Shown: positions 45,850 to 58,839 of the stretch, in pieces
How the letters are laid out: every line of letters starts with the position of its first letter
Numbering within the stretch: position 1 is the stretch's first letter
NCBI RefSeq assembly: GCF_029227915.1
Contig: NC_079885.1
Location: forward strand, 25,793,001 to 25,857,000
Source: Hydractinia symbiolongicarpus
Lineage: Eukaryota > Cnidaria > Hydrozoa > Anthoathecata > Hydractiniidae
Direction of reading: 5' to 3'
DNA length: 64,000 nucleotides
Translations under genes and position numbers: made by a program
Notes under the pieces: generated by a model
Database searches by the model: none
Told to the model about the DNA's origin: nothing
The model's input: only the letters and a program-made list of their open reading frames with translations

Positions 45850-48440
45850 TTACACGCATTATACTCGCCCGTCATGATCAGAGGTCTGATCGGGGTGAAG
45901 CATTCTCTGTTGAGAATGAAATACGGAGGTGCTATGATAAATATTCACCTATATGATACAAAATGTATTTTGTTAATTCTTTAAATCGTTTTCTACCCAA
46001 ACCGCCCCCAAAGGATTTCCAGCTTTCCCATGTTCAGTATGTCTAGTAAAGTACTGAACTGTGCAGAAGTTGACTAGGACAAGGGGAACCATAATGTGTT
46101 TATTGTGTTCATGTGAAAAAGGTTTTTGTCTTTAATATACATTCTTATCCTAAAGTAAGTTGAAAATTCTGTTTTAAGTAGGTCAAATCGTTATGAAATT
46201 TTTCTTCAAGCAATATCTAAGATACGCAAAAACCCTTTTAAGTTGATTAACTATATATTGGCTGAATTATAAATTGAACTCCACGGTTTTTTTCTTGGCT
46301 CGCGAGTTATAATAGAAAAGCATTGCGTTCTAAACTGGTAGAGAAAGCCATCATGAACCATCACACACCTCACAAAATAAGACATCTTGTTGTATACAAA
46401 CATGTAGAACTATAAATCATTCGCTGTAGCTTTGAAAACTTAAAGTACCGATACTATTTGGCATTGTTACAGAAATTTTCTTGCTCTAATGTCCAAAAAA
46501 CTATGAAACAATCTTAGCTACGGCCATTTTGAAAGCTTTGGTGTTGACGTTAGTAAGTCTGTTTTCCTTTACTAATAAAAGCTTCTAGAAGCTTTTATTT
46601 TTGTTTTTACACGTCAAACTAAATATATTGTCACGTTTTTTAGACACATACAAATCCTGAACTTAAGACTTTAGCTACGAACGTATAGATTCCGAGGGAA
46701 CATCCTGAAAAGCTATCTATCTAGCCTTACTATTACATATTCGGCATGAGCTGTTTTGAGACTTGAAAGTGTGGGGCGGATATATATAAAGTGCGCGTTG
46801 TTCATAACTTCATAACTTCAGACAAAATAAATATGCAAGAAGATTTGCTCAAATTCTTACTTTAAAACAACACAGCGTTGGAATAGAAAGTTTCCCTTGG
46901 CGTTAAATCAAACAAACAAAAAAATTGTTTCAGGTTTTTAACAAAAGGAAAACTAAACAAGCAGTTAAAAAAGTTCTAATAAATAAAAAAGTATTGAATC
47001 GCTGGTAAACTTTTGACTACCTAATTTTCTTCTTTACTGGTGTGTTAATAGTATAGATAGTTAGCTAGCTATGACATCTTTCAAATATAAAAAACGTTAT
47101 AGTACTTTTAAAAAATGCAAAGAACCAAAGCAGCTACTTGCCGAGTAAACATATTTTAAAAATAAGTGGTAGCAAAACTATATTTTAAAAAATATAGCTA
47201 GCTACAGCACGACTAGCTTTAAGTTAACTACAAGATTTACTTCGACTACGTTAAAAAATACACTATTTAAGCAGGGATGTAGGTGCGCAGAAATCAAAGC
47301 AGTCAGTAATACAAAGTTCGTGCGAAGAAATGAAAATATTTCTTATACTTTCGTTTATCTTTATGTTTATATATAAAGCTAACATATTTTTCACAAATTT
47401 TGTATAAATGGTGCTTAACTTGTCTGCGTATTTAATTATTTACAAGTTTCCAAAATACTGCACAGAGATGTAAGGAAACAATTGTAGCTGTTTAGGGAAA
47501 TAGTATTTTTTTAAGTGTTTAAATATCATTTGAACAAAACGTAAACATTTTCCTACCGTTTTGAATTTTTGTAATCATTTTGTTATCTTCCTATATGAAA
47601 AAATATTATACTAAATTTCTCTTTTACTTGAACGCTCCTTAATTCGACAATATTTGATGCCGCGTGGTTATTCGAGTTTTGAGAGTCCACTGTACCTTCA
47701 AAACGTCAAGGTACATGTTGTTCATAAATGTAATAGCTGTCCTGAGTAATAGTTGTCCTGATTGCCGCGAAGAAAGCAGGAGGATCAATTGGGCTATTGG
47801 AGGAAGGTGATTGACAAAAAAAGACGCAGTAGCTTCACATAATCAGTTACATGGAATATGTTTTCCACTAGTTAAGCTTATCAAACTGGAAATATAAATT
47901 GTTACTTGCGACTGCAGATTCACTTTGGTTTTAGCAAAACTCTCTGCATTTTATAGTCACAATATTGTGAACATTAATTACCAAGAAAAATTGTTATTGA
48001 CTGTTTGTTCTATAAGATATCAAACCCTTCAATTTCAAATAAATACAGTATTTATTTATTTTGTAAGGTGCGGAGAATAAAAAAAGGTTCAAACATTGAG
48101 AAAGCCACAATCCAACTGCATAACTATTTTTCTCATATGGACATTAGATTTTTAATAGACATAAATCAGATGTTGAAGCACAAAACACAAAGAAAACAAT
48201 ACATATTCATTATAATAATTATATGAAATCTCCCAAAATGACAAGTCTAAACACAAATTTAGTTTCATTGGAATATTAAAATGTTGTATCTGTTACACGA
48301 AACGTATTAAATCTACACACCAAGTTTTAGATTCACACACAGCTCTTTTTATGCAGAGTTTATTTATGTGGGATATCAGCACAGCATAAATTTGTTAAGC
48401 TCGCTATCCGTACGTAGCTAAATGTATTCAGATATAGACT
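45850..48440. other. 2.6 kb without recognisable genes
   Basis: AT-rich DNA. A 26-bp perfect palindrome centred on TTCTAGAA lies at 46574-46599. No coding or RNA feature recognised. Confidence 0.5.
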
Positions 48441-48442
48441 TA

Positions 48443-49777
48443 TTAACTTTGAAAGTTTTTTTTATTCTTGATTTTGTAAAGTACTTCATAGATGCAACCT
48501 AACGCAAAAACTCCACCAATAGCAATCGTGACGTATGAGATAACAGCGTGATTTTTAAACATGGAATATACAGAAAGGCTCCTCAAAATCTCTGTTTGGA
48601 TTTTTCTCTTGAATCTATTGTCTGTGCTATCCAACACTTCTTCTTCGTGTTTCGCCATACATTCCAAATGATTATGTATTCTTTGGTTCTTGGGAACTAA
48701 TGCATACACGGTAACTTTGATTGGTATCGTATAAGCAAATATCAAAACGTCCTTGTGAAAACTGGATGGACGCTCATTGCGTATGACTTCCTGGTTATGA
48801 GATGCAATATCTGCATTTAATAAACCAGCAAAAGCCTTCCTTGATCTGACTATGTTACTTAATTCTTCTACTGTTTTTGCATATACAACATCAGCATGGT
48901 AATCTTTAATTGCAATCTCCACTTCAGGAGAATTTGATAAAACAGCGATTGTCTTTTTGTTAATGTCCAATGAAGAAGTTCCAGACACGGTATCGGTTAC
49001 TGAAGCAGTTAGAACTGAAGCAAATATAATTCCAAATATCATCCATATAACGCAAAGTATACGACCAATAATTGTTTTTGGTGTAACATCTCCATACCCA
49101 ACTGTGGTTACTGTAACAAGACTTAACCAACAGCCAGTTCCTACCCCAGACAAAAAGAATTTCTCAAAATCTGGATTGAAAGACATCTCGATTAACCAAA
49201 TCAAAATACTGAAAGTAGCACTAAACAAAATTAGTAAAAAGAACAGCGTCGAACAGTCACTTATACCAACTACAATTTTATTGTGCAGTAGTATGTTGTC
49301 TAAAGGCATTACCACCACTAATGTCTCTAATTCAGTGAATTTATACATTGTAAGGTTGCGTTCACGTACTCTTCGCAAAGCTGTTTGATCCACAAATTGA
49401 ACAAAAGGCATCCAAATAGCTTCGTCTGCTGTGATATTCTTTAATGCACCTTCGCCGTACGTTGCATTGGAGTAGAAAAGTTGATAAAAGTCATGAAAGT
49501 TTGATAATTCAATTTTGTAATCCATCTTCAATTGTGAATTACAGTGGTCTTTACTTAGTTCGAATGCTTTAGGTATTATCCCAGCGACATTAACAGAGGT
49601 CTTGAAAACATATGGCTTGCTGTCAACATATATGATTTGAATTGCGTTCACTTCGTAGCACCAAGAAAGTACAACCAATATGACAATTTTGAATATATTC
49701 ATACTTGTGATGAAATTTGTGATGACACTAATTTTCTGGCATATCAACAACAGCCTTATCCAGAACTTCATTGACAT
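48443..49777 (-). CDS. glutamate-receptor-like channel with K+ filter (GluR0 type)
   Basis: Single exon, 444 residues from the first ATG (49775-49777); the ATG at 49700-49702 would begin directly with a signal peptide (MNIFKIVILVVLSWCY) and is a good alternative start. The order is signal peptide (about 26-45), ligand-binding half S1 (about 47-170), membrane helix 1 (177-196), pore loop with TVTTVGYGD (filter about 225-230), membrane helix 2 (236-258), ligand-binding half S2 (about 276-391, VEIAIKDYHADVVYAKTVEE), and a third membrane helix (412-434). The whole is a minimal ionotropic glutamate receptor without the amino-terminal domain. TVGYGD is the potassium-channel filter, as in cyanobacterial GluR0 and the rotifer AvGluR1, and is absent from usual animal iGluRs. 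It is likely a plasma-membrane tetramer conducting K+ and gated by an amino acid. The ligand cannot be inferred by eye. Confidence 0.85.
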   Translation of the reverse strand: MSMKFWIRLLLICQKISVITNFITSMNIFKIVILVVLSWCYEVNAIQIIYVDSKPYVFKTSVNVAGIIPKAFELSKDHCNSQLKMDYKIELSNFHDFYQLFYSNATYGEGALKNITADEAIWMPFVQFVDQTALRRVRERNLTMYKFTELETLVVVMPLDNILLHNKIVVGISDCSTLFFLLILFSATFSILIWLIEMSFNPDFEKFFLSGVGTGCWLSLVTVTTVGYGDVTPKTIIGRILCVIWMIFGIIFASVLTASVTDTVSGTSSLDINKKTIAVLSNSPEVEIAIKDYHADVVYAKTVEELSNIVRSRKAFAGLLNADIASHNQEVIRNERPSSFHKDVLIFAYTIPIKVTVYALVPKNQRIHNHLECMAKHEEEVLDSTDNRFKRKIQTEILRSLSVYSMFKNHAVISYVTIAIGGVFALGCIYEVLYKIKNKKNFQS

Positions 49778-49804
49778 ATGTTTGTAGATTTTTGACGAGT
49801 TCAA

Positions 49805-52800
49805 ATATTTAAACTTTTTAGTATTTCTGTTTTATCCTAGCCGCGATAAACCATGCAAATTCCGGAAGTGAAACCAAATTAAGTATTAAATCCAGTATAA
49901 ATAAATGACTTCGTTCAGTAAATACCATCACAAGAATACGAAATTGAGAACAGTGTCGCGTTGATTAATTAGTCATATTTGTTTATATTTTTACGTGTTA
50001 GACCTGAACACTGTTTACATTTCTTTGTGAAATGTTTAACTTATTTTATTACACTTTTTCTAATTGCACATTCATGGTTTTTCGTGCAGAAGATAAGTTT
50101 AAATATAAAAAATAGTTTCAAAAACTGTTTTCATGTGGCGAAATCTGAAAACTGTTTACATGTTTTTGTGAAATATTTGAAAGTATTGATCACACTTTTT
50201 ATAAATGCACATGCATAGTTAATGACACAAAAAATAAGCACAAACATTCATATGTGCTTCTGTGAGTTTTCTACGAATTCATAATTACTTTCTATTTCTG
50301 GCAGAAAATAATCATGACTTCCCAAGCATCATTTGGTGCATAATGTTGTTCTATAAAAGATATAAACATAAAAATGTAAAACCTCGGTTTCAAAGAAATA
50401 CAACTATGCCTTTTTAGTTAAAGAGAACCTGTCCCAAATTTCATTTTTTGTTTATGATTATGAGACCTATTTTAGTTAAAGAGAAAATTCTATTATATAT
50501 ATGTGAGCAAAAAATGATTTTTCTAGGTTATGTGCAGATACGTTTGCATAAAAGGTTGCATCAAAAGCTATGAGAATGTTAAATAGAAGGTCAAAGATAC
50601 CGTCTGAGAAAGAGCAAAATTATGGAAAACCAGAAGACCTATTGTTTGTTAAGCTGTACTGTGAGATCGTTAGCCTATTTTGAGTTCATTAAAAATGAAG
50701 TTCATGAAATGCAACATTATTCTTGTTCTGTTTTTTTCAGACTACTTACGGTCAGTTATATTTGTTTCAAAATTAAACAGGCAATTAAGTTCCCCAATGT
50801 TAGGAATAACGCAGCCATATTTAATCATTCCGCACATGAAGCAAATTGGACTGTCCGTTCCCCACTCATCCAGAGTATGACGACGTTTAACCTTATTGCG
50901 TTACGTTTATGAAATAAGTGAAGTAAACCTGTCACGCGGTGGGGAAATAAATTAAAAATTATCATTTCAAAAATACTTCCAGCATTCCAAAAACAAAAAG
51001 TTTTGCCGCCACGGCAGAGAATACAGCTGACATTACGTTGAAAACTTTGGCGGTAAAATACAAGTACTGGTTAGTGGCATTTGATGCACACATTATGTTA
51101 CATATGACGGTTATAATAAAAAATGAACCAAACCAAGCGGGTGTAGAATAATTGACTTGCCAACAATCTCAATTCATTGCAATATTTAGGATAATATCAA
51201 GTACTATTAACTTTGTCCCTATGATAACTTGTAACACCCCTAAGGTAGAAAACTAAATACCGATTACACAGTCACGGAGCATCAAAGTTCAACGTAGCTA
51301 TAAATGATGAAGGTAATGTAAATCACTTTATCAGCTAGAATATATTGTTCTTATCATTTTAAGTATAATAAAGTAGGATATAGTTACGAGCTAACTACCG
51401 CCCCATACCTCTTTTATTGATTATTGTATTTATTAGATTAAGTATCCTGGGATTCGAAGCAATGCAAATGTCGAATTTTATAACAACCGAATCGAAAAAT
51501 TCGACAAACTTGTTGATTACCGCCGGTCAGGGCAGAATCTTTAAAATAGCCTGACGAGGTAGAGATAACCATCCAAAGCCTGGATGGGCTGACGAATGGC
51601 GTATCCAGACTAGCACAACAAAGGCTTTTATATAGATTTTAAAAGTCTGAATGATACGACCGAGAAATCATTCTTTTTACTAAAAAGTTGGTTGAACTTG
51701 GGAAACACTGTAAGAAATGTTTTGAACTAAAACTTCTGAGCAAGTTAAAAAACCTCTGTAGGTACACTTTTGGTGAGACTTTTTATAAAAACATACATCA
51801 ACTCAAATTTGCGGAAAACACTTGCACAAAATAAAGACTGTTCTGTTAAAGTGTACATCCCGTGTTAAATGTATAAAATAATTGTGCATTTTATATAAGT
51901 GTACACTTACTAAGAAAAACATCTTTTACATTCTTACTATTCTACATTTTATTACATTAGCTGAACAATTTTAATTATTTAAAATTTTAATTATTTAATT
52001 TTTTTTCACTTTAATTGAACAACTTTGGAAGAATTTTAAAATTTATTACATTTCTTTGTTTCTCTTTATAACACGATTCGTTTCATCAGATATATACATA
52101 CATCACACCAATTTTAAAAATTTTAATGATTTTATGCTTTAAAATGTTTATTTATATACCATAACTTCAAGTACCATAAATTTAAATATTTCTATTAATA
52201 AATAATACCTTTGATTTCTTAGTATTCTTCTTCACAACTGTTTTGGTTGTGCATGTAAAAAATCAATAACAATCAGTGCATTTCTTTGAACTAACACGGT
52301 AAGATGTTTACAAGTAAGTAGATGGAAGGAGGCGTTTTGAAGATAAAATGCCATAAATGAACTCACGTATATTTGCTTGTTTGTGAGAAAAAAATTTAAA
52401 AACAAATATAGCCTACAACTGGTAATTTTAATATATTATAAATGTGAATTATATGTACAGTGTAACTTTTAAGGAGGAAAATAAAAATTAAAACAAGCCC
52501 CATAAGTAAAATTATTTTACGGCCAAAGAAAAACTTGTTATTTTGTGAAAGCTCCTGTAGTTTATTGAAACAATGTTTATGTCACGTGCAAGGTATATGT
52601 TTAAAGAAATGGATTTACATCACACATTCTTATGAAATTACAACAGTCCGACCTGAGGCTGTCTGTTCTTGTTTTTCCAGACTCTTATTTTGTTCTTAAA
52701 AGTAAGAACAGAACTCCGGAATTCTGACTCATTTTGTTTTTTTTATGAATTTCGCTACAAATTTCTTCAAAATTAACGCGCTTATGAAAGAGTAGGTCAA

Positions 52801-53225
52801 TAAAAAGAAGAGATCGCAAACAAAAACAATTCTCACTAACTTGAGGTAGAGTTATAAGACAATTAAAGTTATGGATTTGATTTTATGGAAAAATTAGGAT
52901 TTTCTTTAAATTTAAAAAAACATATTAGAACCTTAAGCTGTTCTGGTTAATAAATTTTCTTTAGTTCTTTCTTAATTTATTTGCTTGCTATCGCTTTTTC
53001 TTACCTATAATAGCTGCGATTTATAGAATTATTTAAAAAAAAAAAAACGAGTTCGAAAAAAAAAAGAAAAAGATAAAAAAATAACTAGGAAATGTATGAA
53101 CGCAACCTCTTTCTCAGCGCGTGTTGTTATTTATCCTTTATATAAATTAAGAAATTAAGAGTTTCTTTAAACGAAAGAAGGTGCATGTAAATTAAATTTT
53201 GTTGCAAGTTAATCATGGAAGACAG
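49805..53225. other. 3.4 kb without recognisable genes
   Basis: AT-rich intergenic DNA. The 96-residue frame at 50622-50912 has no motif. A block CGCAGCCATATTTAAT(C)ATTCC at about 50812 recurs at about 56459, so both may be relics of one repeat. Confidence 0.45.
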
Positions 53226-55941
53226 CTATACATCCGCACAAGATCTACCTCCGTTATCTATCTCCCTATCCCTTAAGTCTTCAAGGAACCATATTCTTAG
53301 CTCATCGCCATATCCTTCAGTTATGTTCAGATCATCATATTGAAGATATGACGAGTTTCTGTGATATCCAGGAAGAGAATAAAAATAAAGCGGGTTTGAA
53401 TCCGGAATTATGATTATGTTGTTTTTGTCAGTGATGGCAATAAAAATTCGCTCTTCTTCTGTACTACTGGCACATCCCCATCGAGAACCAGCGTTACCGC
53501 GGTCAAGTGCGCAATTCAATGTAGGTTCTTCACCCGTATGTTTAAGTTTTAACTTTGTGATGGTGCCTGTATGCTTTAATGTAAAGTTACCATAACTATC
53601 ATCCTTTGCGCCAAAACAAACATGTGTGGCTTGTAACTTCCAATCTTCGTCTGAAATAGAATTATAATCATTATTAATGAATATTTAAAACTATATTGGA
53701 ATTATTATACATAATGTTGTTTTTTAAACCAAAAAAATCGAACTGATCAATCGGAAAAAAGTAATGTGTTAAAATTACATTATAACGTAAAATTCGATCA
53801 CTGAGGAAACAAGCCAATTGGATTATTGAGATCTTGCTTTGTTAGGTTAAGTTAAAAAAATTTTATGTAAGTTCTCCACCCTGGCTAACCAGAATGAGTT
53901 CTTTTTTGTTTTGGTGCATGATTTGCAGTTAAAGGAAAGTCAAACAAAAAATTATTTTCTGTCAGCCAGAAAATATATTTTAGGCGAGAAGAAGAAATAT
54001 ATAGAATTCTAAATCCTAAAATCTATTGAGATAACTACTACAATAACCAAAAAATAATTATACTTCACAACTAAGTATCTATATATTTTCCTAGCAAAAT
54101 TTGTATGGAATTTTCATAGCTGAATGGGGTGAAAATAGGTAGATTTTAGATGATCTTACCAGTAAACATCAGAAATGACTCTTTAACTCAAGATTTTACG
54201 TACTTAGTAGTAACAGCATTTGTTAACTTTTTTGTAAAACGTTTTGGCACTTATGAAACATTTTAGGTCAAGAAAATACGGAGAAAGAATGCGGCGAGAA
54301 AAAAGGTGAGTAAAAAGGGAGTGAGCAAAGTGAGCAAATTAAAAATTGAGATCAGGCTTTTTTCTTTGAGTATGAAAGGGTTCTTATATTCTTCAATTAC
54401 CTTTGATTATAGCGTTATCTATTATTTTCAAACAATAGTAATTATAAGCTGAAGAATATAACTCGTTAGAATAAAGATGTTTAAAGTATGCCAATGAGTG
54501 CCCCTTTTGATGTGTCTCTCTGTTTTAGCTTTACGGTGGCAAGATGTCTCACCAACATAACCGCAATCACACTCAGCACATTTAAACTTATAAACAAATT
54601 TAGAGAGAGCATTGAAGGCTAGTTTATCTTTATAGCACTGTTGAATTTTAGAAGAGTTAAAAATGATTTCAATGTTAACTTCAGGTTTACAATATTTTTT
54701 AACTAAGACCTGTAGTTTAAGTTTGGACTGTTGTGAGAACTTAGCAACATATGGGAGCTTAAAATAATGTCAACAGGTAAGCGACTTCGCGACTTGTTTA
54801 AATGCAACATGAATAAAACAGCATCTATCGCACTTCTCGCCAAACAGAAAGAAAAAAACACATTTTTGGCGTAATGAAATAAATACAAGAAATCCACCAT
54901 CTCGGCCTCAGGACCCTTTCCCTTTAAGACTACTTATTGGAAATGAGGTTATGACGGCCTAAAAGGTAAAAATTTTTCCTGGAAAACTGTGAATGGACAA
55001 TTTAGGTCTAAGCCTTAACAAGTTAATTGTATATATTGAATAACATAAATAAAAAATAAAAGCTGTATAATTAAAATAAACATGAATGCACCATAAGTAT
55101 AAATTATTTAAAGTAAAATCATACCTTGATAGCTCGTGTTTTTCTTCTTAGTCTCATAATATGAAACATTCTAGAAACGAAATTGTTACTTACTTAAAAT
55201 GTCAGCTTTCGTAACAAAATGCCAACCTCGTTCTAGTGGTCTTTTGCCTTGTTGATGAAATTGATTCCCTAAAAACGGCTCAGGGACCACACGACCCTGG
55301 GGACAAGGTTGATATAATACCTTTTTCTAAGATGACTGAGCTTAAAGAAGTCTCAAAATGTTCTGGAGTACAAACACAAACTAATTTTAGCTTTGTATTA
55401 TCTATAATAGTTTAAAAACATGTTAAAGATTTTAAATTGTTCTTCCTTTTTTATACAACTTCTTCTTGTATACTTCCAAAATAAAAACTCTTTCTTTCTA
55501 AAAACGTTAAAGAGTCACCAGGTTTCAACCGCGGTACGCTTCAGAAGTTATTAAGAAATTTGGAGGAAGACCGTCTTCCTGGGTACAAATGGGATTAAAT
55601 TATTATATTAAATATTCATAATTTGTCCCTACCTCAAATGACTCCACTTTTCCACCGTCTGATATTGTTGGTAACTTAAACTCATCTTCACCTTCTTCTT
55701 TAACAAACCAACACTCTCCGATTGCGTTCTCTTTTCCGTCTGCTTTGAAAAATACCGTGTCACAATCTTGATCGTTACGACATTTTAGCAAACAAGCTGT
55801 TCTTGTGAATCCTTTCGAATGTTTTATGATCTTTCCATTTTTGATGTCATTAACGTTGTGTATGAGGTAAAGTTTACCCTCTGTGAGAATATATTTGATA
55901 GCCAAAAGCAATAAGATTAAAGTCAAAACTTTGAAAGTCAT
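53226..55941 (-). CDS. secreted PAN/Apple-domain protein, three exons
   Basis: Exons are 55941-55633, 55170-55125 and 53650-53226 (309 + 46 + 425 = 780 nt, 259 residues plus stop), all with GT-AG borders and matching phases. The ATG at 55939-55941 starts a clear signal peptide (MTFKVLTLILLLLAIKYI). Exon 1 encodes a PAN/Apple-like domain with the Cys pattern CLLKC....DC...FF....ECWF. Exons 2 and 3 add a short linker and then a module opening DWKLQATHVCFGAKDDSYG and containing SRWGCASS and a terminal Cys. I recall that module from cnidarian secreted proteins but cannot name it. No membrane anchor is seen. It is probably an extracellular, disulfide-bonded, glycan- or protein-binding molecule. 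Intron 2 contains a Penelope-like fragment. Confidence 0.8.
54470..54790 (-). pseudogene. Penelope-like element fragment (GIY-YIG region)
   Basis: On the minus strand the end of a Penelope-type reverse transcriptase (SKLKLQVLVKKYCKPEVNIE then KDKLAFNALSK) is joined to the start of its GIY-YIG endonuclease: VYKFKCAECDCGYVGETS with the CxxC finger and the YVGET motif, then TERHIKRGTHW. The rest is missing. It lies within intron 2 of the PAN gene in the same orientation. Confidence 0.75.
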
Positions 55942-56069
55942 ACTGTCTGTGTGTATCACCTCCAATGAACAGTTGAGCAAAAATGATTACTGTTGCTTGT
56001 GTGAAAAATAATATATGAGATGAATTTTTTTGAAAACAATAACCATTAACACCCAAGAATAAGACCAAT

Positions 56070-58295
56070 AAACAGCTTTTTGTTAATCACGTATGAAAAG
56101 CTATCCAATCATATTGATACATGAGTATATGCACAAAAGACATGGGGTGAGTTTTGCTACGTGCTTTCATGGTCCTTGTTTCGAATAAATTATTCACTTT
56201 CATTAAGTCCAAAATGAATATGTTTAGTTGAGATATTTGTCGTGTTTTTTATAGGGTATGTAGGCTAGAAATAGATTTGTTTTCGCATGGACGTGGTTGG
56301 AATTTGTTCAGAATAATCACGTCTCAGTAGTTGTATACCGACAACTTTTTCTAGATTTACAAATGACTTCAATTTAACAAATTTTTCTTCTTAATTAAAA
56401 TTTTTCAAACTCAAAGTTCTAACGAACTAGACTCCTATACGCCATTTCGGAATTTGCGCAGCCATATTTAATATTCCTGCAAGCAGAGCAAGGTAGACTT
56501 TAACCTCCTGTTTCCGTAGAGAAGGCCACGGACAGTGCTAAAATGGAGATGTTGTTTTAAGAGATTTGTAGTTAACTTTGATGTTTTTGCTTATTTTTAT
56601 ATGAGTCTCTTAAGCCTATATGTTTCAAAACATGCCATATCAAAGGTGTATTAGAATTTCGCAAATTACAAAACGACATGAGGTCTTATTATTATTATTA
56701 TTATTTCGAATGTGTATACAGGATATAGCCACTTCCGTGTTTGAAACACTGTTATTAGTGTGGGTCCTGTGCTCGGGACGTATTAAATATACACCGACAT
56801 TACCTACCCAGTTTTCCTCACATGGCATGGTTTAACCCGTAGCTGTAGTAAAGACACTTGCTACTGAGGGGGGGGGGTTAGGATTTGTTACTGGTGCCCA
56901 AATGTAAACAAAGAATAGGCGATAAATCTCTCAGCAAAACGCCGCTTCTTTTTAGTATTTCTTGTATGCTTTGTTACCGAGAATGTCACAAAAAATTCCC
57001 GAAAGGCGTTTATTTATAATTTTGATTTTTAGAGTGGGCACTTAGTGAGGGGCGGTAAATCAGGAGGGGAGGTAATTAAAAAAAATCTCATATTTGCGTT
57101 TATGAAACATAATAGTGGCAAAATATAGAAAAAAACAGTTAATAACAGATCATATTATATATAACATGTCTCTGAGCGTGTTTGTTTAAATATTTTTTAC
57201 AACGAATAACGAACTGCCTCAACGAAAGCAGAAACTTGTTTAAGGGTTTTTCAATTTCCGCAAACTTCGAATAAGCGTCTCTTTGTTTCTACTAAAATAA
57301 AAAACGTAATTATTTTAGGGTACTTATGAAAATAGATACAAATAAACGTGGCTGCTAATACTAGATGGGCATTTTTTGTGGAGGGGCGTTTATATGAGAG
57401 GAGCGTTTGTATGAGAGCTGGCGCTTAATTCACGGTATTCGTCTGGTTGAATAAAAACTTTTTTTATTTCGTACATGAAAACAAATCTGTACTTTTTAAA
57501 ATTAAATTTGAAGTGGACATTTGAAGCAGTTGTTTGTAATTCACACATTTCGCCTGAAAGTCGCATCCATCGAAAACACTGGTGTAAGCATGTATTGAAG
57601 GGTTGGTTTAGCGAGACAAAAGGATAACTGCCCTGTTTATTGCACCAAAGATTACAATTTACACCAAAGATTACGATAAACATGTCTTAAAACCCAAAAT
57701 AATTCGCTTAAAAAATAATTTTCAGTTCCTAGCAGATTTGAAGTCGCATCCTTTGGTTCATGAAATCACGAATTAAAAAATACAGCATTTAGTTCAAAAT
57801 ATTCCTATTCACATAGAATCACACTAATATGAAAAAATAGTCAGGTATTACTGTGGTTACACTTACAAGTAGAGAATGACATTTTTCTGACATCAGGGAA
57901 TTGTCTTATTATTTAAATTTATTCTGAGAGAAGTACAAGGCTTAGGTGTAAACGTAAACGATGTCTTATTCTATATATTACAAAAAACATGATAAAAAAT
58001 ACATATAAGTTATCTGCATAAGAGCTGGCTGTCCCTGACGTTTCTTTATATCACTGATGCGAGCCCAGTCCCCATCAATTCTTCTTTCCAGAGCGAAATC
58101 CAAATTCAAACATAATGATGAAATAAAACTGCTTAAAAAATTGGCTTCTTTTGATTTAAAAATTCAGAAGCGCCATTAATTTAAAATCAGAGTAACGAAT
58201 GGTGGACAAAAGAAACATCGTAAATAAGCGACGACGACGCCGATAATGTATGAGGGTGTGTACAAGAGACGTCAGTGTGTAAACTACCTTTTTAA
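56070..58295. other. 2.2 kb without recognisable genes
   Basis: AT-rich. A short (TTA)n run lies at 56687-56703 and a G9 tract near 56868. Minor frames show no motif. Confidence 0.45.
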
Positions 58296-58299
58296 CAGC

Positions 58300-58695
58300 C
58301 TAATATATTTAAAGCAATGGACCGACTAACATGCCATATAACATCTTTAAATTTATGTAAAGTTCGTGGTACCCAGATCTCACCTTCTTTTTCATTTTTC
58401 TCTCCAAATTCTTGCTCTGCAATCCTAAAATAATAAAATGTTGTTTCACAATTCACAGTTTGAACTGCTCACAAATGTCACGCTGCTACGTTAGAGATTG
58501 TTTAACAAACATTTCTCTGCTGGATTGAAGTATTTACCTTTTTTCTCTTAAAGAAAAGCTTTTATAGTACGGTATTCCATGATCGTCAGATGCGAGAGAA
58601 GAAATTCTTGGTTCCACACACCTAGCAACAGCGTGTCTACGAAGTATGATCACGCCTAGTAATGTTCCATTAGTCATGCACTGGCTCATTCTACC
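58300..58695 (-). CDS. possible two-exon 3' part of an unrecognised gene
   Basis: Two minus-strand stretches behave like exons. The first (about 58693-58541) follows a CACTTCAG acceptor and encodes MSQCMTNGTLLGVIILRRHA then CVEPRISSLASDDHG, ending AAAAAG|GTAAAT. The second begins after TTATTTTAG at about 58425 in matching phase, IAEQEFGEKNEKEG. It then either splices at GGTGAG or reads on through IWVPRTLHKFKDVIW to a stop near 58300. I do not recognise the product, and the upstream exon was not found. The evidence is splice signals and phase only. Confidence 0.3.
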
Positions 58696-58839
58696 TGAAG
58701 TGAGCGCTATGCTTTCACACACCAAAAAATCAGAAAATCTACGTAATTACGTTGCGTTACACGTGAAATATGGGCATAATCCTCGAAGATGCGCGCAAAC
58801 GCTTCTCTTTTTCGCTTCATTAAATATGAAATAAAAACC

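Noticed and set aside
48957-49388. 143-residue plus-strand frame
   Set aside because: Antisense shadow of the channel gene.
50812-56480. Shared CGCAGCCATATTTAAT(C)ATTCC block at about 50812 and 56459
   Set aside because: Only about 21 bp align and the flanks do not; insufficient to define a repeat.
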